From: Apostichopus japonicus
Lineage: Eukaryota; Echinodermata; Holothuroidea; Aspidochirotida; Stichopodidae
Length of the DNA: 64,000 nucleotides
Assembly: GCF_037975245.1 (NCBI RefSeq)
Contig: NC_092580.1
Span: 23,205,001 to 23,269,000 of the forward strand
Direction of reading: 5' to 3'
The translations under genes were made by a program, and so were the position numbers. Shown here in pieces: positions 10,640 to 22,450 of this stretch; the stretch's first letter is position 1; each line of letters opens with the position of its first letter. The notes under the pieces are model-generated. The model was not told the origin of the DNA. It ran no database searches and was given only the letters and a program-made list of their open reading frames with translations.

Positions 10640-13600
10640 CTGAGAGAAAGAAAATGGAACAAAAAAAGAAGCTCGGTTTAATCTTTTGTAAGATGAAGAC
10701 AGCTTTACCTTCTTTCTTAACGTTAACCAGTTTTGAAGAAAATATATAGACTTGCCCATAAAAAAACAAGATATTGTCCAAGGTAGACTTGATCCCTTTG
10801 TACAATGATTATTGATGTGGTAAAGGGACGAATCCATGCATCGTTCACATATACAGATAATGTCTTATTATTGATGGGCTCACACATTGCTTCGGTCAAG
10901 TTCGGTGAATAATCCAAGACCACGCATTTAATTGGGGCTAATTCGTAATTCCTACTTTATGAAAAGACTTATTTGGATTATTGTGCGACAAATAATAACG
11001 AACAAAAGTTAAAATGAAACTAAACGGTGATCCAGGCTGATGACAAATTGTAACAATCTGCAAAATGAACATATTTAAAAGGGGCTATACAATGAATCCA
11101 GCCAAGCAATTAATGTCAGACGCCCTCTATTTTCTCCAACTTCTGATTCCGTCTGATTAAGGGTTGTACCATTGTGTGTGTAGGGGGGGGGGGGGGAGGG
11201 GAGGGCGGGCTCAGGCAGTGAAAGGTACTGTAAAAATAAACAAAAGCGTTTTCAAGTTACCTTTGCTTTGAAAAGCTGATATAGGTGCGTTGCTAGTCTT
11301 ATCACTGCTCTGTCTATTGAATTCCGCTAAAATGGCACTATAAGGATTCCTTACAAGGATGATTGCTCCGTCGATATGACATTTTTTCACATTGAGCGAG
11401 TGGGCTTTAACAACTAGTGTCGTCTTTGAACAAACTTCACTCGCTCGAAAGATGGCGTTATCTGAGGGTTTGAAGAATGAAAAAAAAAGAATGTTACCGA
11501 TCGCAATATTGTTTAAAAGGATAACTAAGCATACAATTTATATATGCTGTAGACTGATACAAACCATCCATCTGTGTAGGAGATGTCACGTGTTTTATTT
11601 CTACACCGTTTCTTTACTTAAATGACTACTTAAATGCCAAAAAGGCTGTTCGATGAAAGTGATTGGACTAATTGAGTTGAGCACATGCACAGCCACAGCC
11701 AAAGTCTCGGTATAAAAAAAAAAACCCATTAAACTTTCATGTCTCCGTATATCCTGTATATTTGGTGCATTTCCCAAACTTGTCCAGAAGAAATGCCAGT
11801 GAGTCAGTTGGATGCCACCCATTGGTGTTCTGTTTGTTTATGTGTCATTTTATGCATAATTAATCATTATAACTTGATCAAATCATAGGACAAGCAAGAA
11901 CCGATGTAGGGCCTAAACCCTGAACCGTGAGAAGCTAAATGGCCAAGGGTTGAAATAAGCGGGCACCCAGGCGCTATTCGCGCCCGCAAGCACTAAAATA
12001 GCGCCCCTGGACATGAAAATACAATACGCACGGGCGCTACTTTGTCGGCAAATAAGCGCCCGCATACTCCTGTAAATATCAGCCTCACTGCTAGCGATTT
12101 GATAAATCACTGATCGATATGAGTGCATGCACAATAGCACTGGTGCACATGGTTTATATATCGCACAACACCTGTACTCAGTGTTCGACTTATGGCCAAA
12201 AAATTGCATAGCAACAAATTTCGACAATTGCTATACAATATTTTTGTTGCATAGCAGTTCCCCAAAATTGAATAGCAGTTTTGAAATTACCACAAAACGG
12301 ACCAAATGTTGGCGATCAATGTATTAACTAGAAAATGTTTGTGTATTATTATTATTTATACTAGTGTTGCTACGATAATCGTTTTCAATATCGGTATCGG
12401 CCGATATTTGCAATATCGGCAGCATATCGGTATCGGTAAAATTTTGCCTAATTGCCGATAACAGCAAACCGATATTGAACTTTTCTTTTTAACAGCAGAG
12501 CTACCTGTACTTATTTATACTTGCAATGATTTGTTAATCTGCCCAAGAGGATCCATTTCTTTTTTTCATTTTCGATTAATATCCATGGAAACCTGACTCT
12601 CCGTAACATCTAAAAACACGTTTACGGCGCGCGAATATAACCAATGACCTTCGTGAACCTTGGCCTACACACAGCATTAGTGCAGCATATATACACTGTA
12701 CTAACCATTCATTTCCTCAAAGGCCTCCGTGAAAACCTTGAACATGATGCATACAGTAACTGCACAGTTCAGCAGTGTTGGAAAACCTTGTTCAATTTCC
12801 CGCGAACACACTGCCGATTTCCCGCCGGTGTTCGCCTGCCTAGCATGCGTAACGTGCTAGCATAAAGGCGTGGTGACCAGGGGCCCGTCTTAGGGCTATG
12901 GTGGGGTCATGGGGTAGAACCCCTCGTGGGGATCCTGGGGGCGAAAGCCCCCGAAAATTCTTGTCATTTTTTGCGATGTCTGGCGATGAAAAAATTTGCA
13001 GTTGAGGATGCAAAATACTGACAACTTTTTTTATTTAAATTGTCACGAAACTGATGAAAATTTTAAAATGACAAGTTAAAGTAGCTATATTATGAAAAGA
13101 GATTTAATCTGTCTTTCAATCTTTAAAAAGTGCAACTTACAAAACTTCCGATATTATGAAACAAACAACGTTCAGCAAAGCCCCGTTTCTAGACTGCCTA
13201 ACAATGAATAGCGTGCACTATGCGTACATTTTACAACTGCAGTTTTTAACCCTATACCCAACTACTGTACCACGGTACATGTGCTGCGAATTTGCCCAGG
13301 TACCTTCCCAAACAACTGTGAGCTCATCCCCTGTGTAACACCTGTTTGTTAACATTTTTTGGGCACGTTGCCAGGGAACCTTTTAGTTACGTGAGATCCG
13401 TAACCGCCGAGGTGTTTAGGCTATTTGCTTTACACTTAACTATGGTAGGATATTATTTTTTCAGGTTTTTTTTCGCTATACGGTCAAGTGAATTAGTTGT
13501 ACATTGAGTATAAACTCAATAAATTATAACTTCTACATTGTGATCGACAGTTCGTAAGTGAAGGTTTGAGTGTTTGCTCCCAAATCTGACTAGGAATTTG

Positions 13601-16070
13601 TATCGCACAAATCGGCACAATGTGCGATGCTGATTTGGAAACGTCTCGCAAGTTTGTCGTTTTGGATCGCATTTTGCGATGCGATACCGGAAAAATCGAA
13701 CACTGCCTGTACTGATACGTACGTACATGCCGTACTTGAATTTTGTTTCTCCTTTTTAGCTCCTGGTAGTGAGAAAATAGCTCCTGGTCCTACTGAAATT
13801 GCCGCGAACCAGGAGCCACTTTTTTAGAAAGTGGCTCCTGGTCCACAAATCCTTATTTCAACCCTTGCAAATGGCCTAAATGGAGTATTCGAGACATGCA
13901 TGCATCATACCGTACTTGGAAAGTAAATAGCTTGAAATCAGAATAGGTATGAAAACCTTACTCTATATACCACATAACCTTCGGTTGTGCTATTGCATTT
14001 TAACGCCGAAGATATTGAACAATGCACCCGTATACTATGGAAGCTTTACACTGACTATATGTCATATTCCCTCGTTATGACATGAAAATATGAAATACAA
14101 TAGGTTAACTATGGAAATAATTGTTTGTTTAAGGATGAAGGCAAAAAGTGCCGGCAATGTAGCGATGAATTTTTTTAAAACACTATAACCGTACTTTTAA
14201 CCTGGTGTGGGGATTCATCGAATGCAGTTCACAATGGAATAAATCCCTGGTTTGCTTATTCCAGTCAAAACAATTATAAATCGACTTCTCCTTCTTTTTT
14301 TCTTTCTTCTTTTTTTTTTTTTGGGGGGGGGGGGGGTCTTTGAACATTTCTTCATATGAAAACTTGGCGTCAACATATATAGTTCTTATAATTTGGTGTC
14401 CCGGTTCTCCATTTCAAAAACAATTGAGAGAAAAATTCGTTTATGAGCAATGGTTATATACACTACATAAATGAATTGTTTTCCGGTATATTTTTTCCTC
14501 TTGCCTCCGAAATCAACTAGAGCACAACGGGCACTATATTTCCATGCTTACTAGAATATTACAGTGTTGTATGTCATCACCCAATATCATAATATTTATG
14601 CCCACCTGTACCAGCTATTAATAAACAACTGTATTCCAAATTTTGGATACAATCTAAGTAAAGGTTGTGGAGTTATTGCAATTTTAAAACTTTGGCCCCT
14701 GCCCAAAAAACTTGGGCCCGATCAAATTGTGCACCGAAATGGTCCAAAAAAGGTTTGGCCCAAAACAAAGTGGCTCAAAAATATATATGCCTCCAATAAT
14801 TGCCCCCAAGAAAATGTGGGCTCAATTGGGTCCCAAAAATATTGGGCCACAGAAATTCAGGCCCAAAGAATGTGTCCCAAAATGTAAAAACAAATAACAG
14901 TGAATTAAGAAGAGATTTTTAAAACTTACCATCGTTACCCGTGCCTACGTCATTGAAGACACTTCCGGTGTAAATGCCTGACGATCTCTCGAGTAAATAC
15001 CTGACCCAGGTGTTACCAGAACCAGGAAAACTGAGTAGTAGTATTAATGGCATGCTCCCCTTGGGCATGAACTTTCTGTTTAAGATACAGTGATCTGCAA
15101 GGAACGAATAATAAACGGATGTTACTAGTCAGTTCATCCTCTGTATGTGTAATTCTTCAATCATGGACTGTTTGGAGACGGTTTATTCAACTCAGATGAA
15201 AATGGACGAGATTATACATACAAAGGTAAAGGGAAGCTCAAGTATAAAGAGTAGACACATTGATTTCAAAAACCAATTAGAAAACAACGCGCCACCCCAA
15301 TTCAACTCCTCGTTCCGCGTCCAATTGTATTGCATCTCAAGAAGATACTGTACCTGACAATACATGCTCGCAAACGCAATCACAAACACAGCAGGCCTGT
15401 ACCATGTATAACAAATACTTAACATATTAGGCACACTTATAGGTAGGTAGATCAGAATTACTTAGCATATAGCCTTAGGTTACCATATCTTTGTCTGGAA
15501 GTCCGGGGACATACAATTGACGCTGACGCCCCCTCTCCGTCCCCCTCACCCCCCCCCCCCCCAATGTTGACATCAAGCGATAGTACCTGCACAATACTTT
15601 CAAAAAAAAAATTCGATGATCTTTTTCAAAAGCCTCATACGTTAACTACGAACAATATGTGTTTAGTGCCGAGATTGGGTAAAGAGAGGTAGGGAAAGGG
15701 GAGATTGTTGAGCTGTCTTACAGAAGTATTGTGGAGAATTAAGATACATCCTTATTATATATACCCCCACCCCCAACCCCTACTGTCGTCATCCGTGAAC
15801 ACATCAGGTATCATTTGAGGATCAATTGAAAGAAACCTCACCCTGCTGTTGGATTTTGCTTTCCGTAGCGCCCTCTTTTTTCCCGTCCTCAGGATCGGCG
15901 TTTAAAATGTCTTGCAATCCATTTCGGATAGCACGGAAGGGGGATCGTGACGGGTTTTCCTTCTTCACGGAGGAGATGTTGTAGATTATAAGAATTGAAA
16001 GAAAAATTCCAAATAGTAGCAGGCTAGAAACCAGAGGTGACGTAGGCCTCAGGGTTATTTTGTTAGCCAT
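10284..16070 (-). CDS. Gene B: WSCD-like membrane-anchored sulfotransferase (4 exons)
   Basis: Predicted exons, in order: 16070-15842, 15094-14930, 11461-11261 and 10639-10284. They give 951 nt, or 316 aa plus stop. All junctions have GT/AG sites and are phase 1. The protein has an N-terminal hydrophobic segment (residues about 13-30, no preceding signal peptide) and so is probably a type II Golgi protein. The PAPS 5'-phosphosulfate-binding loop follows ([17 protein letters not shown]), then the 3'-phosphate site ([16 protein letters not shown]), then a conserved C-terminal basic block ([17 protein letters not shown]). The order and wording match the sulfotransferase half of WSCD1/WSCD2, which transfer sulfate from PAPS to glycans. 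The WSC domains of the vertebrate proteins are absent and only a short stalk precedes the catalytic domain. Gene A is a tandem paralogue with the same exon structure. No obvious inactivating change. The substrate cannot be told. Confidence 0.82.
11261..11461 (-). CDS. Gene B exon 3: 3'-phosphate-binding region
   Basis: The acceptor ...CCCTCAG precedes ATAACGCC and the donor GTAACT follows AGCAAAG. It encodes [12 protein letters not shown], then [20 protein letters not shown]. The Arg-Asn-Pro and following Ser correspond to the conserved 3'-phosphate contacts of sulfotransferases. Confidence 0.85.
11944..13867. mobile_element. Outer hAT-like element in intron 2 of gene B
   Basis: Ends are inverted: CAAGGGTTGAAATAAG at 11944 and CTTATTTCAACCCTTG ending at 13867. 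The flanking 8-mers TAAATGGC (11936-11943) and CAAATGGC (13868-13875) match at 7 of 8 bases. Without the inner insertion it is only about 390 bp. Its interior holds short inverted stretches such as GCTCCTGGT near 13756 against ACCAGGAGC near 13808. No transposase seen. Confidence 0.75.
12179..13705. mobile_element. Inner hAT element, non-autonomous, perfect 8-bp TSD
   Basis: Starts CAGTGTTCGA at 12179 and ends with its near complement TCGAACACTG at 13705. It is flanked by identical CCTGTACT at 12171-12178 and 13706-13713. Its subterminal region carries repeated TATCGG/CCGATA motifs (12390-12480), of the kind that bind transposase in hAT elements. It is 1,527 bp with no long open frame. A highly similar copy starts at 63312. 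It is nested within the outer element at 11944-13867. Confidence 0.88.
14695..14885. repeat. Degenerate array of GGCCCAA / TTGGGCC motifs
   Basis: Repeated GGCCCAAAA, TTGGGCCC and TTGGCCCAA motifs at roughly 15-25-bp spacing, partly palindromic, ending about 45 bases downstream of the gene B exon 2 donor. Not recognisable as a known family. Confidence 0.6.
14930..15094 (-). CDS. Gene B exon 2: PAPS-binding loop
   Basis: The acceptor is ...CTTGCAG before ATCACTG and the donor is GTAAG after GATG. The exon encodes [14 protein letters not shown], then [18 protein letters not shown], then RSSGIYTGS. It is nearly identical in wording to gene A exon 2 at 38142-38375 but lacks that exon's acidic insert. 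Confidence 0.85.
15842..16070 (-). CDS. Gene B exon 1: membrane anchor and stalk
   Basis: Begins at the ATG at 16070 and reads [10 protein letters not shown] hydrophobic stretch of about 18 residues follows, then a polar stalk rich in Lys, Glu and Gln. The exon ends ...CAG CAG G before the donor GTGAGG, in phase 1 like gene A exon 1. The start is chosen because it precedes the anchor and no upstream in-frame extension is needed. Confidence 0.75.
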
Positions 16071-16288
16071 TATATCTGAAAATATAATAGGAAAGGTGAA
16101 TCACATTAATGATATTGTATAAAGCAACCCTCTTTAGCTATCAGAGAACCATAGTCCATATACCAAGCTTAGGGCAATGTACAACCGGCTGAAAGGTACA
16201 TGCTTGATCCCTGATCACACGGGGGGCAAGGTGCTGTGGATTCTGGCTAGCTGGCGCCACCAGCAAAGAAATGGCTACACAGGGATCG

Positions 16289-16729
16289 TATGGCAAGTCG
16301 TTTTAACATTTACCTCTCTATTCTACTGAAGTAGAATTAATTCCACTTACGTATAATACAATTAAGCTTAAGTGAAATGAATTGCACTTAAGTAGAATTG
16401 CATTTTACTTAAGCTTAATTATATTCCACTTATATTCCACTTACTTAAGTGAAAAATTATGACACTTTTACTTGAGCTAAATTAAATTTTACTAAAGTAG
16501 AATTGTATTTTACTTAAGTAGCATACAATTAAGCTTAAGTGAAATTGAATTTAACTTAATCTTAAAAGAAAATGGTAATTTCACTACAGTGGAATACAAT
16601 TAAACTTAAGTAAAATACAATTCTACTTAAGTGCAATTAATTTCACTTAAACTTAATTGTATTCTACTTAAGTGCAATTAGTTCTACTTTAGTAGAATAG
16701 AGAGGTAAATGTTAAAACGGCTTGCCATA
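16289..16729. mobile_element. TATGG-ended element with CTTAAG palindrome array, 6-bp TSD
   Basis: Starts TATGGCAAGTCGTTTTAACA and ends with its near-perfect inverse, ...CGGCTTGCCATA. The terminal inverted repeats run well beyond 40 bp. It is flanked by identical GGATCG at 16283-16288 and 16730-16735. The interior is almost entirely a degenerate array of palindromic ACTTAAGT cores separated by AATTG- or AATTC-like spacers. At 441 bp it has no coding capacity. It shares terminal sequence with the elements at 17882 and 45179 but not their interior. Confidence 0.85.
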
Positions 16730-16735
16730 GGATCG

Positions 16736-17429
16736 CCACCAGTTATTTGGGCAGGCTAGCTACGGTTGGTAGTAACCCTGGCGCCCACTAGTGGTCTGAA
16801 TCATATAAAAAATATCTTTGATATATGTTCCTAACTGACAGTCAGTCTTCCGTCGCCACCGCGGTTTATATATTTATATAGAACACAAATATTAGCTTAT
16901 ATGCACCTCGATATCAGCTTGTCACGAATATAATTATGTATACTTTCTGTACAATGCAAGAGTGTCATAATTATCCTAAATGTTATATAGTCGCTAAGTG
17001 TAATAGCGGTTGGACCTAACTGTAATAAACTGATATATTTTCCTATACATTCCAATAGTTTTGAATATTTACAATATGTATACTGACCGTGGAAATCGGA
17101 TAAGTTGTATACAGCAACAAGAGAGAAAGGATGGAAACGTTTTAGGTGCCGTCAGAATGTTCAAATCAAGTTCTGCAAAGATAGCAGCAATTTTAAGCAA
17201 AATTATTTAATTGCTCAGAATTTGCAAACGTATGATGAATTCATTGAATCCGGTAAGTAAAGAATTTAACTGTTCACTGCAAAATGACAACAGGATGAAT
17301 ATTTATCAAGTGCCATCTATTTAACAATTTGCAGAAAATCGATAAATCGATCGCCTATGATCGAATGATATATGTACATATACATCATCTTGTATTCATG
17401 GCATCGCTTCTTGTTATTTGACTTGTCTT
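16736..17429. other. No gene seen
   Basis: Region just upstream of gene B (which is on the minus strand), so it may include its promoter. I see no motif firm enough to call. Confidence 0.4.
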
Positions 17430-17634
17430 GTGCATAACTTACAGTCCAGCGCGCCGTCGAAAGTCTAGTACAAAGTCGTTACTGGTATCACACCCGGTAT
17501 CCACAAAATCATACTGCCAACGCGGTTCCTTTCAATATGCTTCGGGTTTTCTTTGGCATAGTCTCCCAGAGCATGTTAAATGTGTTAATAACTTGAAAAC
17601 TGTCCCCAAGACTCATATATTTTCACGGTTGTAG
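17430..17634 (+). pseudogene. LINE 3'-end fragment (end of reverse transcriptase ORF)
   Basis: Encodes SPARRRKSSTKSLLVSHP, then FLWHSLPEHVKCVNNLKTV, then KTHIFSRL and a stop. This is the usual C-terminus of CR1/L2-like LINE ORF2 (RLWNSLP..., then FK..LKTHLF). Only the last part is present. Confidence 0.65.
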
Positions 17635-17881
17635 TGTTTTAGGGTATGGTATGTAGTGTAAGACTTATATACTATATGCTATGAATGCCATCTTATTGGT
17701 GTTATTGTTATGTGCACTGACCCTTTTTTGTTATGTTAATGTTTGTATGGTATGCTATGCAGCTGGTGTACTACACTGCTGTATGTAGTGCAGTGTGAGA
17801 GAGAAAATACAGTTCAGCTCTGATTCTGGTTGTGTCATGTCTACTAATTGACTCTCTGTCTCTCTCTCTCCCAACCGGCCT

Positions 17882-18416
17882 TATGGCAAGCCATTGTATC
17901 TTTTATTCAGTATTTATTGATATCAACAATTATTTAATGATATCAAAAATTATTTAATGATATATATATCACGAATTCGGCCATATTTAATGATATCATT
18001 AAATATGGCCGAATTCTTGATATGTACGTCATATTTGTTGATATCATTAAATCGAATTAGTGATATGTACATATCACTAAAGCGAATTAGTGACATCAGT
18101 AAATATGACGTCATATTTGATGATATCACTAATTCGAATTAGTGATATGTACATATCAATAATTCGAATTAGTGATATGTACATGTCACAAATACATTTA
18201 AAAGATATCCTTAAATCATTTCTTGATATCACTAATTCATTTAATGATATCATTAAATGAATTATTGATATCAAGAAATGAACTGAATTAATGATATCAT
18301 TAATTGATTTAATGATATCAACAATTCGAATTCTTGATATCAACAATTGATTTCATGATATCATCAAATAAAAGATATCATTAAATATTGAATAAAAAGT
18401 AAAACGGCTTGCCACA
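17882..18416. mobile_element. TATGG-ended element with GATATC palindrome array, 6-bp TSD
   Basis: Starts TATGGCAAGCCATTGTATC and ends ...ACGGCTTGCCACA. It is flanked by identical CGGCCT at 17876-17881 and 18417-18422. The interior is an array of GATATC palindromes spaced mostly about 20 bp apart, with ATTAAAT, GAATTAG and TGTACAT spacers. It is 535 bp and non-coding. The terminal 11 bases match the elements at 16289 and 45179 while the interior is unrelated. Confidence 0.85.
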
Positions 18417-18422
18417 CGGCCT

Positions 18423-19825
18423 CTACAGTGTATTATTTTTTTGTGTACTGTGCATGTTTGTTGTGTGCGGTACAGCGCATGGAGACTTGTTGTGTGTTGC
18501 GCTTTATAACAACTGTATTATAATTATTACTATCATTATGTCATCAGTTTAACAGTTTACGACGTATACAAAATGACGAATCGGGTTACGATAGCATCAG
18601 AATGTCACCATGTCAACATTTTGCAACAAAATGCCGGTTAAATGACGCTCGTAACATATACAGAATATCATCATTTCAATTTATATCTTGTAAAGTAAAA
18701 CGATGAATTGCAGCAAAAATGTGCAGAAATAGATCTTATAGTAACATATCTTTATACGGCACTTTAGTAACGTTTCAATATAAGACAGAGATGAGAAAAT
18801 GATTGTTTAATCGTTGTTATTTACTTACATGGTTAACGTGATAAGTATTTTGCCTGTTTATTACACTTCCAGTGTGGTCTTCTTTCTGTGTAGATACATC
18901 GATAACACTGTAAGTTTTAGTCCACAGTTACACAGTGGCGTGGTGATCTATACAGCTGCCCTATGCAGGTCCTGTATATACATGCATAGGTGTTTTACTT
19001 TCGACCACTCGACTATATACTGGATAAAGGTGGATTCCCATAACAATGCATCTTAACAATGGACATAAAGCCTTCCATCCATCGTCATAACAACTCACTG
19101 GTCAGTCCATGGTCAGACAGTGTGAGAGTGGCAGCTTAGTTTCAGCGGCAACGAAATCAATATCGATGTTGATTTAGGCACAACTCCACGAACAACTCGT
19201 TCTGAAACTAAAGTTACTGGAACCCATGCCGTGAGTAATAAAACTGCGTTAATTGCACCCTGTCGAAATTTTTAACAAAAAAATTAATTCTAACAATTTT
19301 TTTTGGTCGAGACTTCGATGTGAAGATATCTCGAGATATTGACACTTTACCTCAGAATTGTGAAGTTTTGTCTCGAAATTTCAACCATTTTTTTCTTCTT
19401 CTGAAAATGAAATATATATAATACATACAATTTTGACGGATTTTGAGGGCAAAAAAAAAAAGGGAGGGGGAGTTTGGTCAAAAGCTTTTGATATAAATGG
19501 TGCTCTATTTTGCAACTTTTCGGAAACAACGTTGAAGAACATTGTATACTGCACATAATATGCGTACATGTTACACGTTTAGGTACTGTATACACAACGA
19601 CTTTCTTATAATATTCTGTCTACCCGTGTGGAGTATCACCCCCCCCACCCTCCGAATTTATTTTTTCTGTGGGAAGGAGGGGTGATAAAGCTTCCCAAAG
19701 TATATGTGGTTGCGCCACCGTTACAACAAAAACAAAACTATACAAAAACAATTATTGTAACAAACAACATGGACTGGACAATTATTTATAAAGCAACACC
19801 TTAACAAATTATGTAAGTCTCTGCA

Positions 19826-19862
<37 letters not shown>

Positions 19863-20343
19863 GGCGTACTTCAAACACAATTGCAGCTGTACATGTGAAT
19901 TTCTCCTGGATCCTTTGAATGGATCCTTTGAAAGACAGCCTTTCTGGTGTATAAATGTGTTTTGTCCTTTTAAACCAATTAGATCTATACGTTATGTTAG
20001 TCAAGCTTTGTTTTCAGAACGAGGAGAAAGTATAGATTGAGTAGACTATTATATGGAGGCTTGTGAAAGTATTTGATCTAGGGGTAAGAAAACTTACCAC
20101 ATTGTAGTGAGTATTCAACCCCTTCACTCCAGAAAGTTAAAAAACAAGCTCAAACTGTATATGTCTAGTATGATGACTGCATTGTATTTACGCCGGCTGA
20201 ATATGTTGTTCCGCTTTGCACATTGATTTTTCGTATTTTTTTTATATATATACTCTTGTTCAGCTAAACAGTGTTAAAATAGACGCAATTTGAGTATAAT
20301 GAAAATATGTTGAGGTGTGCAATCGTGTCACAGGTGTTCATTT

Positions 20344-20388
<45 letters not shown>

Positions 20389-20445
20389 GTATTTATATAT
20401 ATGTATTTATATATATGTATATATATATATGTATATATATATTTA

Positions 20446-20513
<68 letters not shown>

Positions 20514-20886
20514 TCGTATGGTTTGTTCACTGAAAAGCTGTTGCAAAGTTCGCTTGTTAATTTGGGGGGCTCAAAACTTTTTCGATGTTGCTTGATAATA
20601 TAGCTGATGTTATAAAACATTAATTTTGTTGGAGGGATTACCCAGGTGAAAATTTGTTTTTGACTGATGCATGATTGAAAAGCACATGCACCGAAAAATG
20701 GGGTTTCTGTCGTTCTTCAAACTTTTGTTTTGTTTTTTTGTTGTTTTTTGGACAATGGCATAATAAACTTTACACCCATCAGGTAAAGTTAGAGCCCTAT
20801 CAAACATAAGATCAAAGCATAACAAAGAAAAATTTAAAAAATGTAAAAGCCAGAAGGCTTTGTGTTCATCCTTGCCAAATACTTTG
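18423..20886. other. Non-coding; two (TA)n-rich blocks
   Basis: No gene recognised. Simple (TA)n runs lie at about 19829-19859 and, interrupted by GTATTTATA variants, at 20347-20510. Open frames of repeated Ile-Tyr are products of the microsatellite. Confidence 0.6.
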
Positions 20887-21103
20887 CTCAAAATTCCACA
20901 AATAACTATCTGACTATTGTAGAGCAAGTGAGTTAAATTTGTCCAAGACTTAAGTGAGAGCCAGAAAAGATCAGGAGCTATAATCAGCTCTTATAGTGTA
21001 GCACTCACCGTTCTGCAGGGCATCGGGCCATGTTTTCCATTGGTAAGGATTTTACAGTATAATTTTGTTCAATTCCAAACCGATTCAATATTCAGAAAAA
21101 CAA
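20887..21103 (+). repeat. Copy 2 of the ~200-bp repeat, downstream of gene A
   Basis: Partner of 8767-8968, in the same orientation and with small insertions (for example AGCTATAATCAGCTC near 20975). It lies about 6 kb past the gene A stop codon. Confidence 0.6.
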
Positions 21104-21109
21104 TATTCA

Positions 21110-21460
21110 TTGATGACATAAACTCGTTTCATCACACAATCAAATTTGCTGTAGATTTTTTTCTAGAAATGACGATCACTTTCTGGACACCACTGTGACA
21201 CCTACAAAATGGCTCACTCAAAACAGACTTGTTCAATAAACCTGCGAACAAGCACAACTACCTCTTACCAAGCAGTTGCCATCCACGTCACTGTATACCA
21301 GAGAACATTCCACATAGTCAAGCGTTGTGCATTCGACGTATTTGCTCCTCTGAAGACGATTTTGATTTTCGCACCAAAGAACTATCACGAAACAGGCTTC
21401 TCAACATACTCACCACAAATTGGCAGACAAATGAAGCTCTTGCATAAGTTGCATTGCTGT
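21110..21460 (+). pseudogene. Penelope-like retroelement fragment
   Basis: Two overlapping frames give FLDTTVTPTKW and then LFNKPANKHNYLLPSSCHPR, ICSSEDDFDFRTKEL and a stop. The phrase K.HNYLLPSSCHP is typical of the region after the catalytic motifs in Penelope-like reverse transcriptases. One frameshift lies between the halves. A related copy is at 45040-45960. Confidence 0.7.
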
Positions 21461-21570
21461 TAATAATGTATGACACATTTTAAAGTTGAAAGTAAATATG
21501 CGCTATATATTGTAGTTTACTATTGTATTCATATATTGTTTTCATCGTATCATGTACATACGGTAGCTTA

Positions 21571-22450
21571 AAAGTGCCATCAACATAAGAAAAACTTTGC
21601 CCCATAAGTTGACATTTTTCAGTAAATTGTTTAGATAACAAGATAATATCTTATCGAAAATCATGCAGATAAATGTTGGATTGCTCAGTTGCTTTTACTA
21701 AGCAACTTTGAACAATTTTCTTTTATATTTATATATTTTATACATAAATTTCATACCTGAAGGCCTTTATTTCTTCTCCTCCTCGTTGCCCCATTTTGGC
21801 GGTGGCTAAACGTGAATGACCTCTGCAGGTCAGAAGAATTTGTACGGTATCGTTCTCGCCTGCTTCCACCATGTTGCTTTCCATATATATTTTACCGTAC
21901 TTATACTATACGCATGAATCATGTACCGCGCATACACGACTCTTAAACATTTTGCAGAAAAATGTTGAATTGACCAGATGGAATGAAGTGAACAATGAAA
22001 CATTTTGCAGAAAAATGTTGAATTGACGACATATGATTAGTTGTCAATTAAACATTTTTACTGAAAATTGCTCACTTGGAATGAAGGGAACAATTTAATA
22101 TTTTGCAGAAAAATGTTGAATTGACGAGATATGATAAGTTGTCAATTCAACATTTTGCAGACAATTGTCGGTAAGTGGTCAATTCAACATTTTGCAGAAA
22201 ATAGTTTCAATTACTCAGTTGGAATGAAGTGAACAATTGAACATTTTGCAGAAATATGTTGAATTGACGAGATCTGATAAGTTGTCAAATAAACATTTTG
22301 CAGAAAAAATGGCCAATTGCTCAGTTAAAGGATAAAGCAACTGAGCAATCCAACATTTTTCTGATTTTGATAAGATATTATCTTGTTATCTAAACAATTA
22401 ACTGAAAATGTTGACTTATTGGGGCAGTTTTCTTATGTTGATGGCACTTA
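21571..22450. mobile_element. 880-bp element with long terminal inverted repeats and internal repeats
   Basis: The first about 120 bp (AAGTGCCATCAACATAAG onward) reappears inverted at the end (...CTTATGTTGATGGCACTT). Shared blocks include TTAGATAACAAGATAATATC and TTGGATTGCTCAGTTGC. The interior holds about five copies of a motif containing AACATTTTGCAGAAAAATGT and TGAATTGAC. Both edges are TA-rich and no clean target duplication can be read. Non-coding. Confidence 0.75.

Noticed and set aside
16289-18416. CRISPR-like regular repeats
   Set aside because: The repeats are degenerate palindromes without unique spacers, lie within inverted-terminal elements with target duplications, and the DNA is animal nuclear sequence.
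20315-20620. Ile-Tyr repeat frames
   Set aside because: Products of (TA)n.
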